Shown: positions 25,034 through 38,074 of the stretch, piece after piece
Layout of the letters: the number at the start of each line of letters is the position of its first letter
How positions within the stretch are numbered: the stretch's first letter is position 1
Assembly (NCBI RefSeq): GCF_043641665.1
Contig: NC_092196.1
Location: 15,931,692 to 15,995,691 of the forward strand
Direction: 5' to 3'
DNA: 64,000 nt
From: Enoplosus armatus
Lineage: Eukaryota; Chordata; Actinopteri; Centrarchiformes; Enoplosidae
The notes under the pieces: generated by a model
The model's database searches: none
What the model was told of the DNA's origin: nothing
The model's input: only the letters and a program-made list of their open reading frames with translations
Position numbers and translations under genes: made by a program

Positions 25034-27562
25034 CTGTCCCACAAATTCAAAGCATTTTCAACACTTTTTATCAGGACACATGATTTGTACAGCAGGTTAC
25101 AGGACTGCAGCCATAGTAAAAGATGAGATAAACGGCATGTAAACTGCATCTGCACCCTCTTCAATGGCTGCCACCCACTTACTGACCACTTGTACTTTAC
25201 GACTCCACAGTGAAGCCATCTGATTAACTCAACTGCAGTGCCAAGTGTTTTTTTTTCTAAATGCTAAAAGCTCTCATTGTTGGAGTTATTATCGAACTCT
25301 TAAGAGAGGAATGCATGGCGCACCATGAAGATGTTGGTGCCAGCTGCAAAATGAATTTACGCTCTGATAAAAGCAGCGACTACGTGCCAGTTTTACAAAT
25401 CAATTCACTGCTGATCTAAACTCTGGAACAGGAAGTACTGTGATCCATTTTGTTCTTTTGTTATATGACCCTGCTCTCAGTACGAAGCTATATTGTTCCA
25501 GGAAATAATAGAAAACAGGAAGAGGTACCGTATATGAACCAGTTTTAAGATGATGAAAAATGGGCTTTCTGTTCACAGATAAATGAAATAAAGGGTAAAG
25601 TTTTACATAACAATCCTAACTGGTTGGATTTCTGCTCTGAATGGTTTCAAAGATTAAGAAGGCCACAGGCACTATTGTGTCAACGCAGCTATCACAGAGA
25701 TAATCTACCTTCACTGTTCTCATGTAAACAGCAGCAGAAAGCGAGTAAAGAGGTCTCACTTTGAGCAGAAAAGTAACAGCAGAGTCAGAAATTTAAAAAA
25801 AAGTCTTCTAATCAGCTTTTGCAGAAATAATACTTTTGTCCCTCGTGTGCTACAAAAGCTCCAAACTCCACAGATGTTCAACAGCTGAGCGTGAGAATCA
25901 AACCTGAACATGGAGGACGGCCATATGTACATGGTGGGAACTCAGAGCATCATATGGCTGGCATTAAGGCCGTCCTTTGTTCTGTCTCTCATGACCACCT
26001 GTCACCCTTCCTCCAGGAACTCCCTCTTGCATTGTGGGCTCGGTCTGTCCTTTCTGTCCACGCAGCCACCCACCAGCTGCCTGCCTACAGGCCTTGCTAT
26101 TAACTCTGTCGGACGGGTTAACTAACATCATCCAGTGTGATTACAACCAATTAGCACAATCACTTCACATATGAGCAGATGTTGTGCAGCATGGTTTGGA
26201 CATTAACATGAGCTGTGCAGGTAATTCTGTCTGATCGTTATTATCACATGTGAGGGCTGAGTGACTGTGAGAAGAAACCTCTCTCCAAAGCTTACTGGTG
26301 CTGGAGAGAGACAAGGTTGGAAGAGAAAACCTGTGTACCCGAGGCAAATTAAAAAGCACCTGTGACACCTCTGGGTGCAGGATAAAATCACTTTGACTAG
26401 TAACTGTTTTCTCCACACTACAGCTGCGCGTGCCTTTGTGCACCCTCTAAAGACGCTGGGTTCTCAAGGCCATATTTTCATACTCAGCGTGTTGCTTCCC
26501 AGCACCAGCTTGCCTATAGATGCACCCCTTTGTCCCAGGCATCCCCTTAACGAAGCCCCCGTTTCCCCATCCCTCCAGTGAGCTTGACCCAGACTCAGCT
26601 CCCACGTTCCCATGGAGAGAGGGGAGACAAGGGGCTGGGAAAGCTTTTCTTTCCCCTTCAGAAAGACGCTTTGTTAGTCCTGGAAGGGGGACAGCGCTGG
26701 AGTCGGTGCTGTGAAGCATCCATTGCACCAGCGGCATTCACAGGGACACCCAAAAAGAGGAGGGATAATAGAGAGCGGGGAGAGAGGGGGGCTGAAAGAG
26801 GGAGAAGAAACTGCTCCCTCCGTTCTCAGGGACATCACTCAGAGGAGAATAAAAAGTGACAGAGCCGAAGAAATTCAGCATGGTTAACAGGGGCTGAGTG
26901 GCTATTCCAGTGTGTCATCTGCTGACAAGGGGAACAATACGGCACTGTAAGCAGCCATCACCTGCATGTGTACACTGGCTCATTGTTCAGCTCTGCAGCT
27001 GAGACTCAGCAACAATCACATCAGCCCACAAACAAGCAGATCACCTCTCAAAATCTACGTTTTCAGTATTTGATAAAGAGTTGATTGTGCGTCCCAAATG
27101 AATAAAACATGAATGATATGAAGGATTCGTTTTGAAATGCTCCTTTACCTGCTGCATGTTTCTTGAGATCCATGTGTCCAGAAGCAGATTCAGCCTGGAC
27201 TGGTGGAACTTCTTGGTGGTCTTCACAGCGATGAAGATGTCATCAGGGCCGATGTCCTCAGCTGGAGGCGGGTCAGCGGAGGACGCGGAGGAGCGCGCGG
27301 GCTTCTCCACCTCCCTCCGTCCCCGGGTCAGTTTGGTGAAGTAAGCTGAGAATCCTCTCTTCACCTGCGCGCTCCCGGGCCGCGCGCCCTCCTCTTCCTG
27401 CGCGGCGTCTTGGAGCAGAGAGCGCGTCCCGGTGTCTCCTCCGTTCGCCTCCTCCTCCACCTGGACCCGGAGATGCTGCACAGCCACCAGGAGCAGCAGC
27501 AGGCAGAGACATGCTGTGCTGGCTACAGAGATGGCTGCCTTCTTTCCATTATTTTTCAACAT
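21677..27562 (-). CDS. lfng: Beta-1,3-N-acetylglucosaminyltransferase lunatic fringe (LFNG), complete
   Basis: Exons on the minus strand: 27149-27562, 23226-23274, 22925-23027, 22681-22834, 22491-22576, 22044-22209, 21847-21932 and 21677-21743 (stop TAG 21677-21679), giving 374 aa (human about 379). The Golgi enzyme adds GlcNAc to O-fucose on Notch EGF repeats (GT31 family), changing ligand response. Visible: a short basic N-tail, a signal-anchor helix at about residues 12-29, a stem with R-G-R-R at 80-83 resembling a furin-type processing site, then the catalytic domain from about 103 ([18 protein letters not shown]). The metal-binding DDD is at 195-197 in [14 protein letters not shown]. Other marks are [39 protein letters not shown] (284-285 likely catalytic acids), HSHLENLQ, and a C-terminal DTPWCP. 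The start has A at -3. Lunatic rather than manic or radical is chosen from the overall motif pattern and the ttyh3 neighbourhood. Confidence 0.95.
23986..24042. promoter_or_regulatory. E-box cluster in lfng intron 1
   Basis: TCACCTCAGGTGA (23986-23998) is an odd-centred palindrome containing CAGGTG. CACCTG follows at 24004-24009 and CACGTG at 24037-24042, with a GATA-like TTATCT between them. Three E-boxes in 57 bases is more than expected by chance. lfng is known to be controlled by bHLH factors in other vertebrates. Function here is inferred. Confidence 0.3.
24990..25031. repeat. CA microsatellite in lfng intron 1
   Basis: About 42 bases of pure CA dinucleotide repeat. No further signal. 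Confidence 0.97.
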
Positions 27563-27724
27563 GTTTAAACTTTTTAAAAATGACTAAAAACTATGAAGCG
27601 GCGCGACGAATCCACAATGCAAAGTCCATATGGTGTTTTTTTTTCTCAATAAAACACAAAAATATAAGTTGAAGGTCCGACAGGGCGCATAACTGAATCG
27701 CAAATAAGTGATTTGGTAGGAGGC

Positions 27725-27815
27725 AAAATATATAAGCTTCCATGCTGGCCACGCCTCGTGGGAGGTCCTTGAATGCAGCATGCCAACCAGTGACGCCGCA
27801 ATGGGGCGTGGTTAC
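27725..27815 (-). promoter_or_regulatory. lfng: Probable lfng promoter: TATA element with Hes- and RBPJ-like sites
   Basis: On the minus strand TTATATATTTT (TATA-like core at plus 27728-27734) lies about 165 bases upstream of the ATG. Just upstream is CACGAG (plus 27755-27760), a Hes/Her N-box or class C site. It overlaps a CGTGGGA core (plus 27757-27763) that differs from the RBPJ consensus CGTGGGAA only in the last base. A GC/CACCC-type box is at 27803-27811. LFNG is a Notch target with Hes feedback in amniotes (established). Site function in this species is inferred. Confidence 0.4.
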
Positions 27816-27824
27816 ACCTCTCTT

Positions 27825-27827
<3 letters not shown>

Positions 27828-27873
<46 letters not shown>
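27828..27873. repeat. GT microsatellite just upstream of the lfng promoter
   Basis: About 46 bases of pure GT, about 270-310 bases upstream of the lfng start codon. GT runs can form Z-DNA, but no function is claimed. Confidence 0.97.
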
Positions 27874-27875
<2 letters not shown>

Positions 27876-30429
27876 ACACAGAGTTCAGTTTGACTTTCAC
27901 AGATAATATGAGTAAAAGATTGACCCAAAGAAAACAAGGCTGCAGGTGGTCACGAGGAAAGGTGTGTGTGTCAGACTGCACCTGCATCATTCACACAGAG
28001 CTGTCTGTGACGCTTCGTCCTCCAGGTTCGACTGGTGAAGCTATTTGAACTCAGCCGAGTGTGAGCCTGGTGTTCACCAGAGAAACAGCCTCTATTGTTC
28101 TTCTCTGACCTTGTGAGGACTCTAAACAGTTGGTCATTCCTGAACACTTGTTATTCAAATTCTGGCTCTCACAACCGAGTGCCGTCTGGTGCCGGGACAT
28201 TGACCAAAAGACATGAGCTCCATTTAGACCAACGTGCAGCTGGTGGAGCCTCAGCAACACCCAACTCCCAGCAACCACCAGCTTTTGATAGTTTAGTATC
28301 AAATAAAATGTCTGGTTAAACAGAGATCTTAAAGGACATTTTCAACTTTGGACATTCAAGCTAAACTTCCTCCTCCGGAGGCATTTAACAATATCCAAAA
28401 GATAAACACAGATTATTTGGTCTCAGTCCAGATATTAGGTAAAATCACCTTTGGGATAAACTCCCAAAAAGTCCATGTTGTGCTTGAAGGTGTATAAGAG
28501 TGGGTTACACTCTTCATGTCTGCAATACATTTTCAACACACTTCTCTAGTTAACTCCTCCGTCTTTACTTGCAGTTGCCGTTGAACTAGTGTGAGAAAGA
28601 AGTTTCCCCAAATCTTTTGCAAGAGAAAAACTTATTTTCCACTGCAGGTGTTTTATTCATCTCATTCTGGGACACACAGGACATGAGTTACCTCTCTGCT
28701 TTGTTGCTCCTGACAAGGCCTTTTGTTCACCTTTTAAAAGTGTGCACAGAAAGGCGTCTAAAAGCAAGTATAAGAAACCAGGCAGAGGGGGTTGTCTCTG
28801 TGGCCTTCATTCTTCTTCGATCAATCGCCTCTTTCTGTCGGGCTTGCAGGGCATTCGTCCCACCTCGGAAACTCTTTTTAGTCCTTTGGGCTTCTGAAAA
28901 CAATGTCAGTTGTTAAAATGTAGAGTGAAAGAGTAAAGTCTCCAGTAGTATTAGCTCCTGCCTCCCCCTCAGTTCACAGTTTATTTCAGCCTTTTGCTCC
29001 CTCCACTGACACCGACAGAAAAACCCTTTCTTGTCCTTTTTGAAATCACCTCACTACTCCAACTCCCCCCCCCAGCTGACATTACGGCTGAATACTAGTG
29101 AGATTAAATCCAGTCTCTTCAGACAAGCCCACTTCCTCACCATAGTGCCCACAAACCCACAAATAAAACCCACCATGTGCTTGATTTTCCCCCTGATGGT
29201 ATCAGCATGTTGGGGGATCTGAAAGCCTCAGTCGGATGGTAAAATTAAAGGGCTGCTATTTATAGTTCCTGCTTTCACAAAGATGATTGCACATGATGCA
29301 CAGCAGGTAAAGAATCCCAGGATCCAACAACTGTCCAAAAAACATCATTAGAGCTCTAAGTATCTCTTCTTATTCACAGAAACTGAAAACACATGTGCAC
29401 GATCAGCTCTGTAAGATGTCAGCTATAACCTGATACTCGGCATAGTGTATATAGATCCGACTTTTTGAAAAAAACAAAACAATATGGAAGACATTAGCTC
29501 AAAGCCACATCTTTCTTTTCAACTCATAATGTTTCCATTTATTTTATATTTCAGTCTGTTTAACATTCCTCAGGATGGTTCCCTGAATGTTTCTGCTTTT
29601 TGGAGCTTTTGTTTATTAGTTACTGATTCAAATATGTACCCAGTAAATTCCAGTCCTTTACTTTATAATCTAAGATGCTGCCGTACAAGGTCAGCTAGCG
29701 GAGTCTTAGATCTCCAGCATGCTAAACTCCTTTCTCCTCTACTGCTCCTTGACTTATATCCATCTATTCCAGTGATGGACTCTGCATACAGCATGATGCA
29801 TACCTGGTGAAACACACATTTCCTCCACTGGAAGGGCACTTTATCAAGTGGAAGGGTGTTTCTTTTCATACTGAAAATGAACCATGGTAAAGTATTGAAT
29901 GCCTCCGTGTGAGTGTGAGCAAGAGCTATAAAAAAAAAAAAAAAGCAGAAATGGAGTAAGACTACACTGACTTCCCTCTGAGGATCAGTGGCTGAGAGCA
30001 GAGCGGTAGGATCAATCTTCAGTTCTGTTTATTTCCACAGTATGGACACACTAGCTCTGATGGGATTACAGGTCGCACCAGAAGTGAGAGCCAGGGGACC
30101 GGCGTCCTCCTCAGAACTCGGTTTCAGTTTCCCTCCTCATGCAACATTAGAGGAAACTCTCCAAGGACCGTGGCAGAGAATTCTTCAGCTGCAGGAGGGA
30201 CAAATAAATATGACCCATTTTAATTGATCTGCAGAGAGTCTCAATGGACGTCCTTCAGGTAAACACAATGAACTGGTAAAAGACTGGATCCTTTATCTCA
30301 AGGAGATAAAGGAAAAAAAGCATTCCCATTATGCATGAGATTAAAATGATAATACAAAAGGCTGCACAAATGTTCTTCTGTTCTTTAAGTCCTATATTGA
30401 AAAAGAAAGGTACAGGAGTATTATCAGCT

Positions 30430-30570
30430 AAATGTTCTTAAAGTGTCAAAATAACTAACTGAAATCTTAATTTGTAAAGTCAGTGAAGCTGTCAGATAAA
30501 TGTAGTGGAGTAAAAGTATAAAGTAGCATGGAATGAAACTCAAGTAAAGTACAAGTACCTCAAATTTGAT
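30430..30570 (+). repeat. Fragment of the AGTAC-rich teleost repeat
   Basis: Contains GATAAATGTAGTGGAGTAAA, GTATAAAGTAGCATGGAATG and AAGTAAAGTACAAGTACCTC, the same blocks as the element at 19101-19968. It lacks the CCACCACTG end, so it is truncated. Confidence 0.65.
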
Positions 30571-32336
30571 TGTTGAGTGTGTTGCTGTTGTTTTTATTTC
30601 CTGCAGCAAATTCTTATATTTCTGCCAAAGCCGCTTGATTTTGTTCAACTGTAAATTAACCAGGAGCTCAGGAGTGTCAGGTTACATGCTGGCAAGTCTG
30701 GACATGTTGAACATCATTTTTTCTATTCAATAATAAGACCTATAAACCATCTTTTATTTGTGTTCGTCTGTGAGTCGCTCAGAAATATCAGCCTTGTTAA
30801 GTCAGATAGATTTTTGCCAAATACCAATCTTCTCTGTTTTACAACAGCATGGATTTCTCTTCACTGTACTAAACCACTTATTGTTACTGGAAACAGGATA
30901 TTCACTGGAGACCCTCCAGGTTTATATTTCCACTCAACAAACTCAAGGGACCTCTAAAAGCTGCTGACAACTTTGAGTTATTTCCATATCATAATGTACA
31001 TTTTAAGAGGTAAGAGGTTGGTGATTGTGTGTCCTAGAAAAGAAGCCTGTGAAAAGGTCTCTTGTGTTGGGTTAAATGGATATTTTTCCCCACCAATACA
31101 GAGTCTCTTTTTGTCTGTGGCCTGTTGCTACCTTGCTGGGACGTACAATGGGAGACCCAGCAGACAAAGAAAAGACAGTGGAGTCATTGAGGTGCTTTTA
31201 AATAGTTTGTTGTGCCCTCTCATTGGACCCTTTCTCATTTAAATTATATTGAATGTGTGAGCCACTGCAGAGGTGGTGTGCATAATCTGATTTGTTTTTC
31301 TCTGTAATCACCAGACAATTATATGTAAAGAGTTTGTTGTAAATGCAAAATCACCATGTCAGAGTTTAGTTTGTTTTTTTTAGAGGATGTATCAGTAGCA
31401 ATAAAGTTTACTCTAAATGTTTTGGCTAAATAAACAAGCTGAGCTCTCTCAGGCGAGGGAGATTTAACTGCAGAGGAGAAAAGACACGACTCTGCAGATC
31501 CAATGAAAACAGGAAACTCATGGCTGGTGGTTCATGTCCTATTTTAAAGTGGCCCCCCCATCATAATTGTTCCCCTTTCACTCTCCTCTCCATAACCAGG
31601 CGAACACAAGCTATTTGCATAACTGTTCAGACCTGCTCGTCACCCCCTGCTCCTGCCCTACTTCCACTCTGTCAGCCTAATGCTTCCCAGCACTCTCTCT
31701 TTGTGCCGGCTCTCGTCCTGGGAACATCAAATGATCGACACATTCAATTGGGAGGACTCGGGTCTAGTCTAGTCTTTACGGCCTCACGACTGTGGCTCCA
31801 AACAGAAATGCATTTAGTGGGACGGCCCAAATTATGAATGATGGGGGAGAGATTGGCATGGTTTCCTATTTGTTGTGTCTTTTCTCAGCAGTGTTACAGG
31901 GAGGGCTTTATGTTGTGGAACATGAAGAGGTGCAGAGATACGATCTGTGTGTGTGTGTGTATTATGGAGGAAGAATAGGGCTGTGGGATCTGATACTGTG
32001 AAAATGACAGAGCAGTCTGGTGTGTGAGACTCTCACGGGACGGCAGGCAGAGTGGAGCTGCAGCGAGAGAGAGAGGCTCCGCTGGGAAACTGCTGAGGTT
32101 ACACTCCGGGAGTGTTACGTGGGTGTTGCACACATTGTGTAATTTCTCATTTTTATCTGAGTGGCTACAGACTTGTGGTTTTAGTGGCAAACAGCCTCTG
32201 TGAAAATGAGTTAAATTTTAGAATATGCACCAACAGTCATGAAATACAACGAGATGTTAAGTGCAAAAGGACTGTCACCTTTTCTTAACGTCCCCATGTG
32301 GATCACACAGAGTCCTTTATAACTATCCCAACGTAA

Positions 32337-32408
32337 GGGGGTATAGCTCAGTGGTAGAGCATTTGACTGCAGATCAAGAGGTCTCCGGTTCAAATCCGGA
32401 TGTCCCCT
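32337..32408 (+). tRNA. tRNA-Cys (anticodon GCA)
   Basis: A 72-nt cloverleaf without intron. The acceptor stem GGGGGTA pairs with TGTCCCC (one G-U and a T discriminator base). The D arm carries the A-box TAGCTCAGTGGTAGAGC, the anticodon loop is CTGCAGA with anticodon GCA, and the T arm TCCGGTTCAAATCCGGA has a perfect 5-bp stem that holds the B-box. It is nearly identical to vertebrate nuclear tRNA-Cys as I remember it. No run of four or more T follows closely, which is unusual for a Pol III gene, so expression is uncertain. It stands alone, with no other tRNA seen in the window. Confidence 0.9.
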
Positions 32409-32475
32409 GAGTCAGACATTTAATGGAAAGAAGTTAATAAGCAAAACTCATTTAGGAGCGAATGAAGAAAATATG

Positions 32476-32478
<3 letters not shown>

Positions 32479-32511
<33 letters not shown>

Positions 32512-32512
32512 C
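32479..32512. repeat. TA microsatellite
   Basis: About 34 bases of pure TA dinucleotide, 70 bases downstream of the tRNA-Cys gene. Confidence 0.95.
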
Positions 32513-35500
32513 CCCATACATGCTGGTAAAATGCTAAAACACTTAAAAACTGTTTATAGTGTAATCAAACACTTCTAGCTATGACATCCTGGGCACTTTA
32601 TAAGAAATCATCGTTGACAGAAACATAAGGAGAGAATGACTACAGTCAAAATGAGACTTTATTGATCTTTGAGGGGAAACTCACAAATGTAATCTCATGC
32701 AAGCAAACTGGCTTAATTCTAATAAAGACTGAAAAAACTCTCCAATTCTTGTCAAATACAACTTATTGATCATCCCTAAAGTAATTGATAATATTTTGGT
32801 CATTAAAAAGGAGAGAAAAGTGCATTCATTCCTGCAGTAAGACTACCTTCATTTATACAAGTGGTGGCAACGTGAGCGCAGGTAAAAAGGCGAGGAGACT
32901 CCTTTGGGTCCCACACTTCAGAGGGTCCTGTTACTCGATCTGTTGCCCGAGCCTCTGCGACCTCCTCACTTCCCCGGGCCTCTGGGCTTTGTGGTATCTC
33001 CCAGCGGGCTGAAAGGAAACGATCGCAGACATTCCCCATCAGGAAAGGCCCGAATATTTCTCAGATGCTTGATGACCCCTGAGCCTTATCACAATATTCC
33101 CTTCTGATACTGTGACGCCCCACAGAGAACAATGACGGATCATCTCTATAATAAACTCCATCTGTATCTATTTAGGATTGTAAGGCATGTTTGCTCTGCA
33201 GCCAGAGGTCTATTAGCAACCAGTACAATTAATCATCTTCAGACGATCAAGGTCAATAACCCCCTCTACACTTTCACTTATTGTTTTTAAGACTCATGTG
33301 GATATTAGTTCATGTTTTTGTAATGCAGAGCGGCAAAGTTCAGTCTTGGCTTATTGTTTACCAAGAGTGAGCTCCGCAGGGAGCAGGGTGATATGCAGCA
33401 ACATGGGAGGCCGGACAAATTAAGGAGCCATGACAATGAATAGCAGATGTGACTGTAGGCAAGTTAAATTACTTTATTGCTTTGTGAAAACAGTGAGAGA
33501 CAATTTAGTAAATGCTGGCTAATTTTCAAAGACACTGTGGTAATTGATTGAACATACGATGGTAAATATAATGGATAAACAAGTTGGAGCAGATCTTTTT
33601 CCTTTTCTCAGTATGTCCTTAAAAGTCTCAAACCTATCTTGTCTTTTGTCTAAATCCAGAAGTTGTCATTTTCCCGTGTTCTCTCATCATATTCCAGCTT
33701 TGACAGCTGTTGTTTATTCTCATTATCCGTTAATTGCTATTAAAATCAGGGAGCTGGTGTTAATGACAACAGGAGGACTCCGTATTAAAGGATAAAGGGT
33801 AACAGGGCCAAGCAGGGGTTGCCACATGGCATATATTGAACATGCCACCTGTCAGGGAATCCTGCATCATTACTGACTCCACAAACACACACCTTCCCAG
33901 AGTGTCCAACCTGGTCAGCTGAGGGAATCCACTCTTTTTGTGGCTGGGATTAATTCCCGGCACCAGCCTTGGCACATCTCCAGCCGGGGAACAAGAGCAG
34001 CTTCCATCCCACAGAGCAGCAGTTTATCCCTTGTGGTGGGTCCAACTGGGCTGATCCTCTCATATTAAATGGATTAGCAGAGGCCTTGTTCTACTGTCAG
34101 GAGCTCGTGAAAAGAATAGGGATTTAGCATGTTGGCATTTTTTTCTGACAACATTTCAAACTGTAAATACGGATTGAAAATAAATCTTCCAGCCTGTGCT
34201 CACTGGGGGCCTCTAAGAGGTGTGAATTGTGAATCTTAAGTATTTCTGTACACTAGTGTCGGATTTGTAGCTGACCTCTCTGAGTATCAGCCATGTTTAG
34301 CTCTTGTAGTATCCGTGGGAAACTGTAGCATTAGCACTGCTTACAAGCCTTTTGATTTCCCATGGGAGACATCCATGACAGCAGCAGGTTAGGCCAGGAC
34401 CGAAATGTTGCATGGCATGATTGGGATACAAGAGATCATGTTACAGATATCAGGAAAAATCACATGAAGACCGCAAGGTTCACCCATGAACATCAACTGC
34501 ACGCCAAACTGCATTTATTCTCAGACACATTTAACCAAAACTCCACTGCGCTCTTTTGCTGTGGCTCAAACCAGAAAACCAGGAATTTGTCAGTCATTTA
34601 ATGACCCTGCATGACGACTGCACTTCAAACACAGATAGTGTTAGATCTCAGGCTCTGCCACTCTTTGAGTAGACGGATGGCAGGTGCTCCTCCCTGCCTG
34701 CACTCTTATATTAATCTCCCTCAGAAGGCAGCCGACCCCTCATCCTCTCAGGCTTCCATACGGGCGCCACACTAATCACACTGTTTAATAGGAGGCCGTC
34801 TGTGGCCGAGCCCTCACACCACCACAGATGTGCTGAGATCAGGCCGGGCACAAACAGCCCTGACCCCGGATCAGCCCCCTGTCCCTACTCCAGGACCAGA
34901 CCCTGCACTGTTAAGCTTGCATTAGTCTGTTTCTGGCCAACAGCCTCAGTGTTGATCTTCATGATGATGCTTGTTTTTAGCTTATTCTCACCTCACTTGA
35001 CTGTTTGAGCTTCACTGTGCAGAATGATGCATGTGCAGAGTTTGACACTCAAAGGCTGTTTTCACATTCATCTGATGAAGGAGGAAAGTCTCTCTGTGCT
35101 TTCCTTAAATCTCACTTTCAGACTTCAGCAGTATGGGCATGATTGGTGACATCACAACTTTGGCAGCCAGTCATGGTCCGGTACATAACGTTTTTTGACA
35201 CTGCATATGTAACCCAAGCTGGATTACACAATTTCCAAATTCTTCCACATTACCGTGGACATGGCCCGTAGTTTAAGCATTAGGCACCAAATCAAATCCT
35301 TCAACATGATATTAATTTGTCTTGGGGTGCCTTATAAGTGAGAGTTCAATGAAGAGCCCAACATGCATGCAGACCTAACTGTGTTGGTAGTTATGTTACA
35401 TGTCTCACACACAAACAGAGTTATGTCTGGTTCCGACAGTCTGGGTCATGTGATCTACAGTGAGCCCCCTCTCGCTCAGCTGGACTCAGCCCAGTATCAT

Positions 35501-37674
35501 TAAAGTCTGTGTAGTCCATTCAGCAAGGCAGGACCGGCCCCCCGATTGAGGCCACACTTACTCACTGGCCCTTTCCCACAACCTCCAGGCACCTTGGAGG
35601 AAGTCACCCATGCATAACTGTGCTCCTTAGTCAAAGGCTGAATGTAGAAGTTGTCCCGGAGGTTGGCTGCTGCAAGTGCGGCATTAGCAAAGCACATGCT
35701 CTCCTTTCACAGAGAGACAATGCTGCCCATTGTGTCCGGCCACAAGTGTCTATTTTGATTTAAAAGAGGAGCAGCTAGACAATGAAGAAGGAATATCTCT
35801 GAGTACAAGAATAACACACAGGATGCATTCAGGTTTGCACACCACCAGAAAATTAACAAGCCCGAGTGTCAGCATCATCCTCAAGATGCTTTACCACACT
35901 CCACCACAACTGGTATCACAGTAAAGATATCATCAGCTGCCTGAGCGGCAGGCTGTAACTGTTTTGACAGGTGGGATTTTTCTCTGTTTTTAACTGATGT
36001 AACACACTCTACTGGGCCTCTTAGAGATGTCAAAATAAGAGCTTAGTGTGATAAATGGATGAGACCACCGGATCCCTGGATTTACTCTGATAACAGCATT
36101 AGACAAGTCATTAGTGAGAGACGGCCTGACACACAAGCAGCCACACAGACCTGATGAATGTCATGAAATCACCTGAAAGTTTGATTTGTGAAATGTTTGA
36201 TCCAATATAGTTGCACACTGGGTGTAGCAGTAAATGCACAAGAATAAACCAGACATATCTTGAACAGAAAGCGTGAAATGTTGTCCTCATGGTCCATCCC
36301 ACCTCCTCTGGCCTCTCCACTGGTTTATAAATAGCAGTGACCCATCTTTAAATAGGACATTGTTTTGTCTATTGTTTTCCATCGCTGTGCTGTCCTGATC
36401 ACTGATGCTGCGGTAAACATCCTCTGACCCTCCTAACACCCCCCTCCCATGGACGAAAACTCTGACCTCATGTTCTTAATCCTCAGTCACACTAGCCAGG
36501 CCTCCATATTTTAGGAATGTGCTAAAGTTTCTGTTTTAAGTTGTTGGTAATAATAGAAGTTCATATAATCATGCAGAGTCGAGCATATCGAATTTGTGTT
36601 TTGATAAAGAATAAAAGTCAAACTCTTGGCTGAGTCTGAAAAGTTGGGCAAATTCGAATGGCAACAGACTGAGTAACTAAATCATGACACAAACATCCAC
36701 TGAAACTTTCCGTTCGATTGAGGTTTGACTGGCGCTCTTTTAATTGCGTCATCTCGTTGTGCCCTCTTCTTCTGCACTCGTTTAATGGCACCTGACAAGA
36801 GAATTGGCGCCAACACCTGTTTTTCTTAATGCACTCAACTCTTAATATTTGCATAACAGTAGTAGTATTTGCATAAATGTGCTCAAATTGGGACGGAAAC
36901 GTTGGACAGGTTTTCTTTTTGCACATTTGAACTTTTTCTCCGTCATCACTTTGGTTGAAATGGTCATTTTAGACCTTTCCTTTCATTAAACCATTTTCTT
37001 TGAATTTGTTGAGCTTTAGAAGCGGGAAATAAAACTTGCTAAACATTGTTTCTCCTTTCAACATGATTAGGCTCAGTATCAGACTGTTTAAGAGGAGCCT
37101 TTAAAAAGGATGTTTAGGGGCTTGGAGAAGGGGGTGTGCTGGAGTGGTGGTTCCCCATTCTTCCCATTATCCGGCTTACCATTTTCATTGGAGTGAAGGC
37201 CATCTATCAGGAGCCCCTATAGATCCTTTCAGAGTTGAATAAAAGGATCACTGTGAACAGACCTGTCCGTGAGTTGCTCAGACATGGGAGACAACAGATG
37301 TGTTAAACACAGCCAGCACCCTCACAAAAAGCCCAGAAAGCCGAGGCCGCATGCTCTCTAATGGAGAGGCAGCTTTATGTTAATTGCTGAATGGAATCGG
37401 TCAAAGCTTCTGCATGCTTTTAGCGAGCACGTTCAAGAGGAATCCCACATCATAAAGAAGACTTCACTTCCCTCCACTTTCAGGAAGGGAAGACTTGCAA
37501 AGAAAAGGCCATAAAAATGTTTCGAGACCTGTAACCAAACTGCATCTTTAAAAAACTGCGTAACTTTATCTGAGTGTAAAACTACAACAGGAGACTTCAG
37601 ATTAGGCAGATCGATCCCCAAAGAATCAATACTAATTAGTCATGTCTTGAGTATCAATGCTATTGCGTCAATAT

Positions 37675-38074
37675 GATCAAAACCAATGTAGTAGTATTAT
37701 TAGCAAAATGCAATTGCCCTTTTCAGAGTGTTTTAATATCAGTTTAATTTTGCATGAACATGTAAGCAGCATTAGCTGATTTGAACTATTATCTCTCTGA
37801 ATTACTGTATATGGATTAGTTAAACGTTTAGGACTCAATATTAGAAGACATTGCTTGGTTGAGATTTTTGCAGTGTTTGCGCTACGCAAGGTGTTAATCT
37901 AAAAGTAACTAAAGCAATTACTGCAGATAAATGTAGTGGAGTAAAAAGAGCAATATTTACCTCTGAAATGTAGTGAAATACTGAAAAGTGTAAAGTAGCA
38001 CAAAATGAAAATACTCAAGTACAAATACCTCAAAACTGTATTCGGTTAATGTACTTATTTACTTTCCACCACTG
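37675..38074 (+). repeat. AGTAC-rich teleost repeat, longer copy with intact right end
   Basis: Ends in ACTTTCCACCACTG at 38074, the same right terminus as the 19101-19968 element. It also shares ACATGTAAGCAGCATT, GATAAATGTAGTGGAGTAAA and AAATACTCAAGTACAAATAC blocks. The left boundary is approximate and no CAGTGGTG start was seen. Confidence 0.65.

Larger units (their letters stand above)
23275..27148. other. lfng: lfng intron 1, with an E-box cluster and a CA repeat
   Basis: This 3.9-kb intron contains no exon I can support. Notable items are an E-box cluster at 23986-24042, a G-run at about 24422-24433, and a CA microsatellite at 24990-25031. First introns often hold enhancers, but that is only a possibility here. 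Confidence 0.6.

Noticed and set aside
26447..26859. Frames of about 65-96 codons on both strands in lfng intron 1
   Set aside because: Overlapping on both strands without family similarity. Intron sequence of moderate GC.
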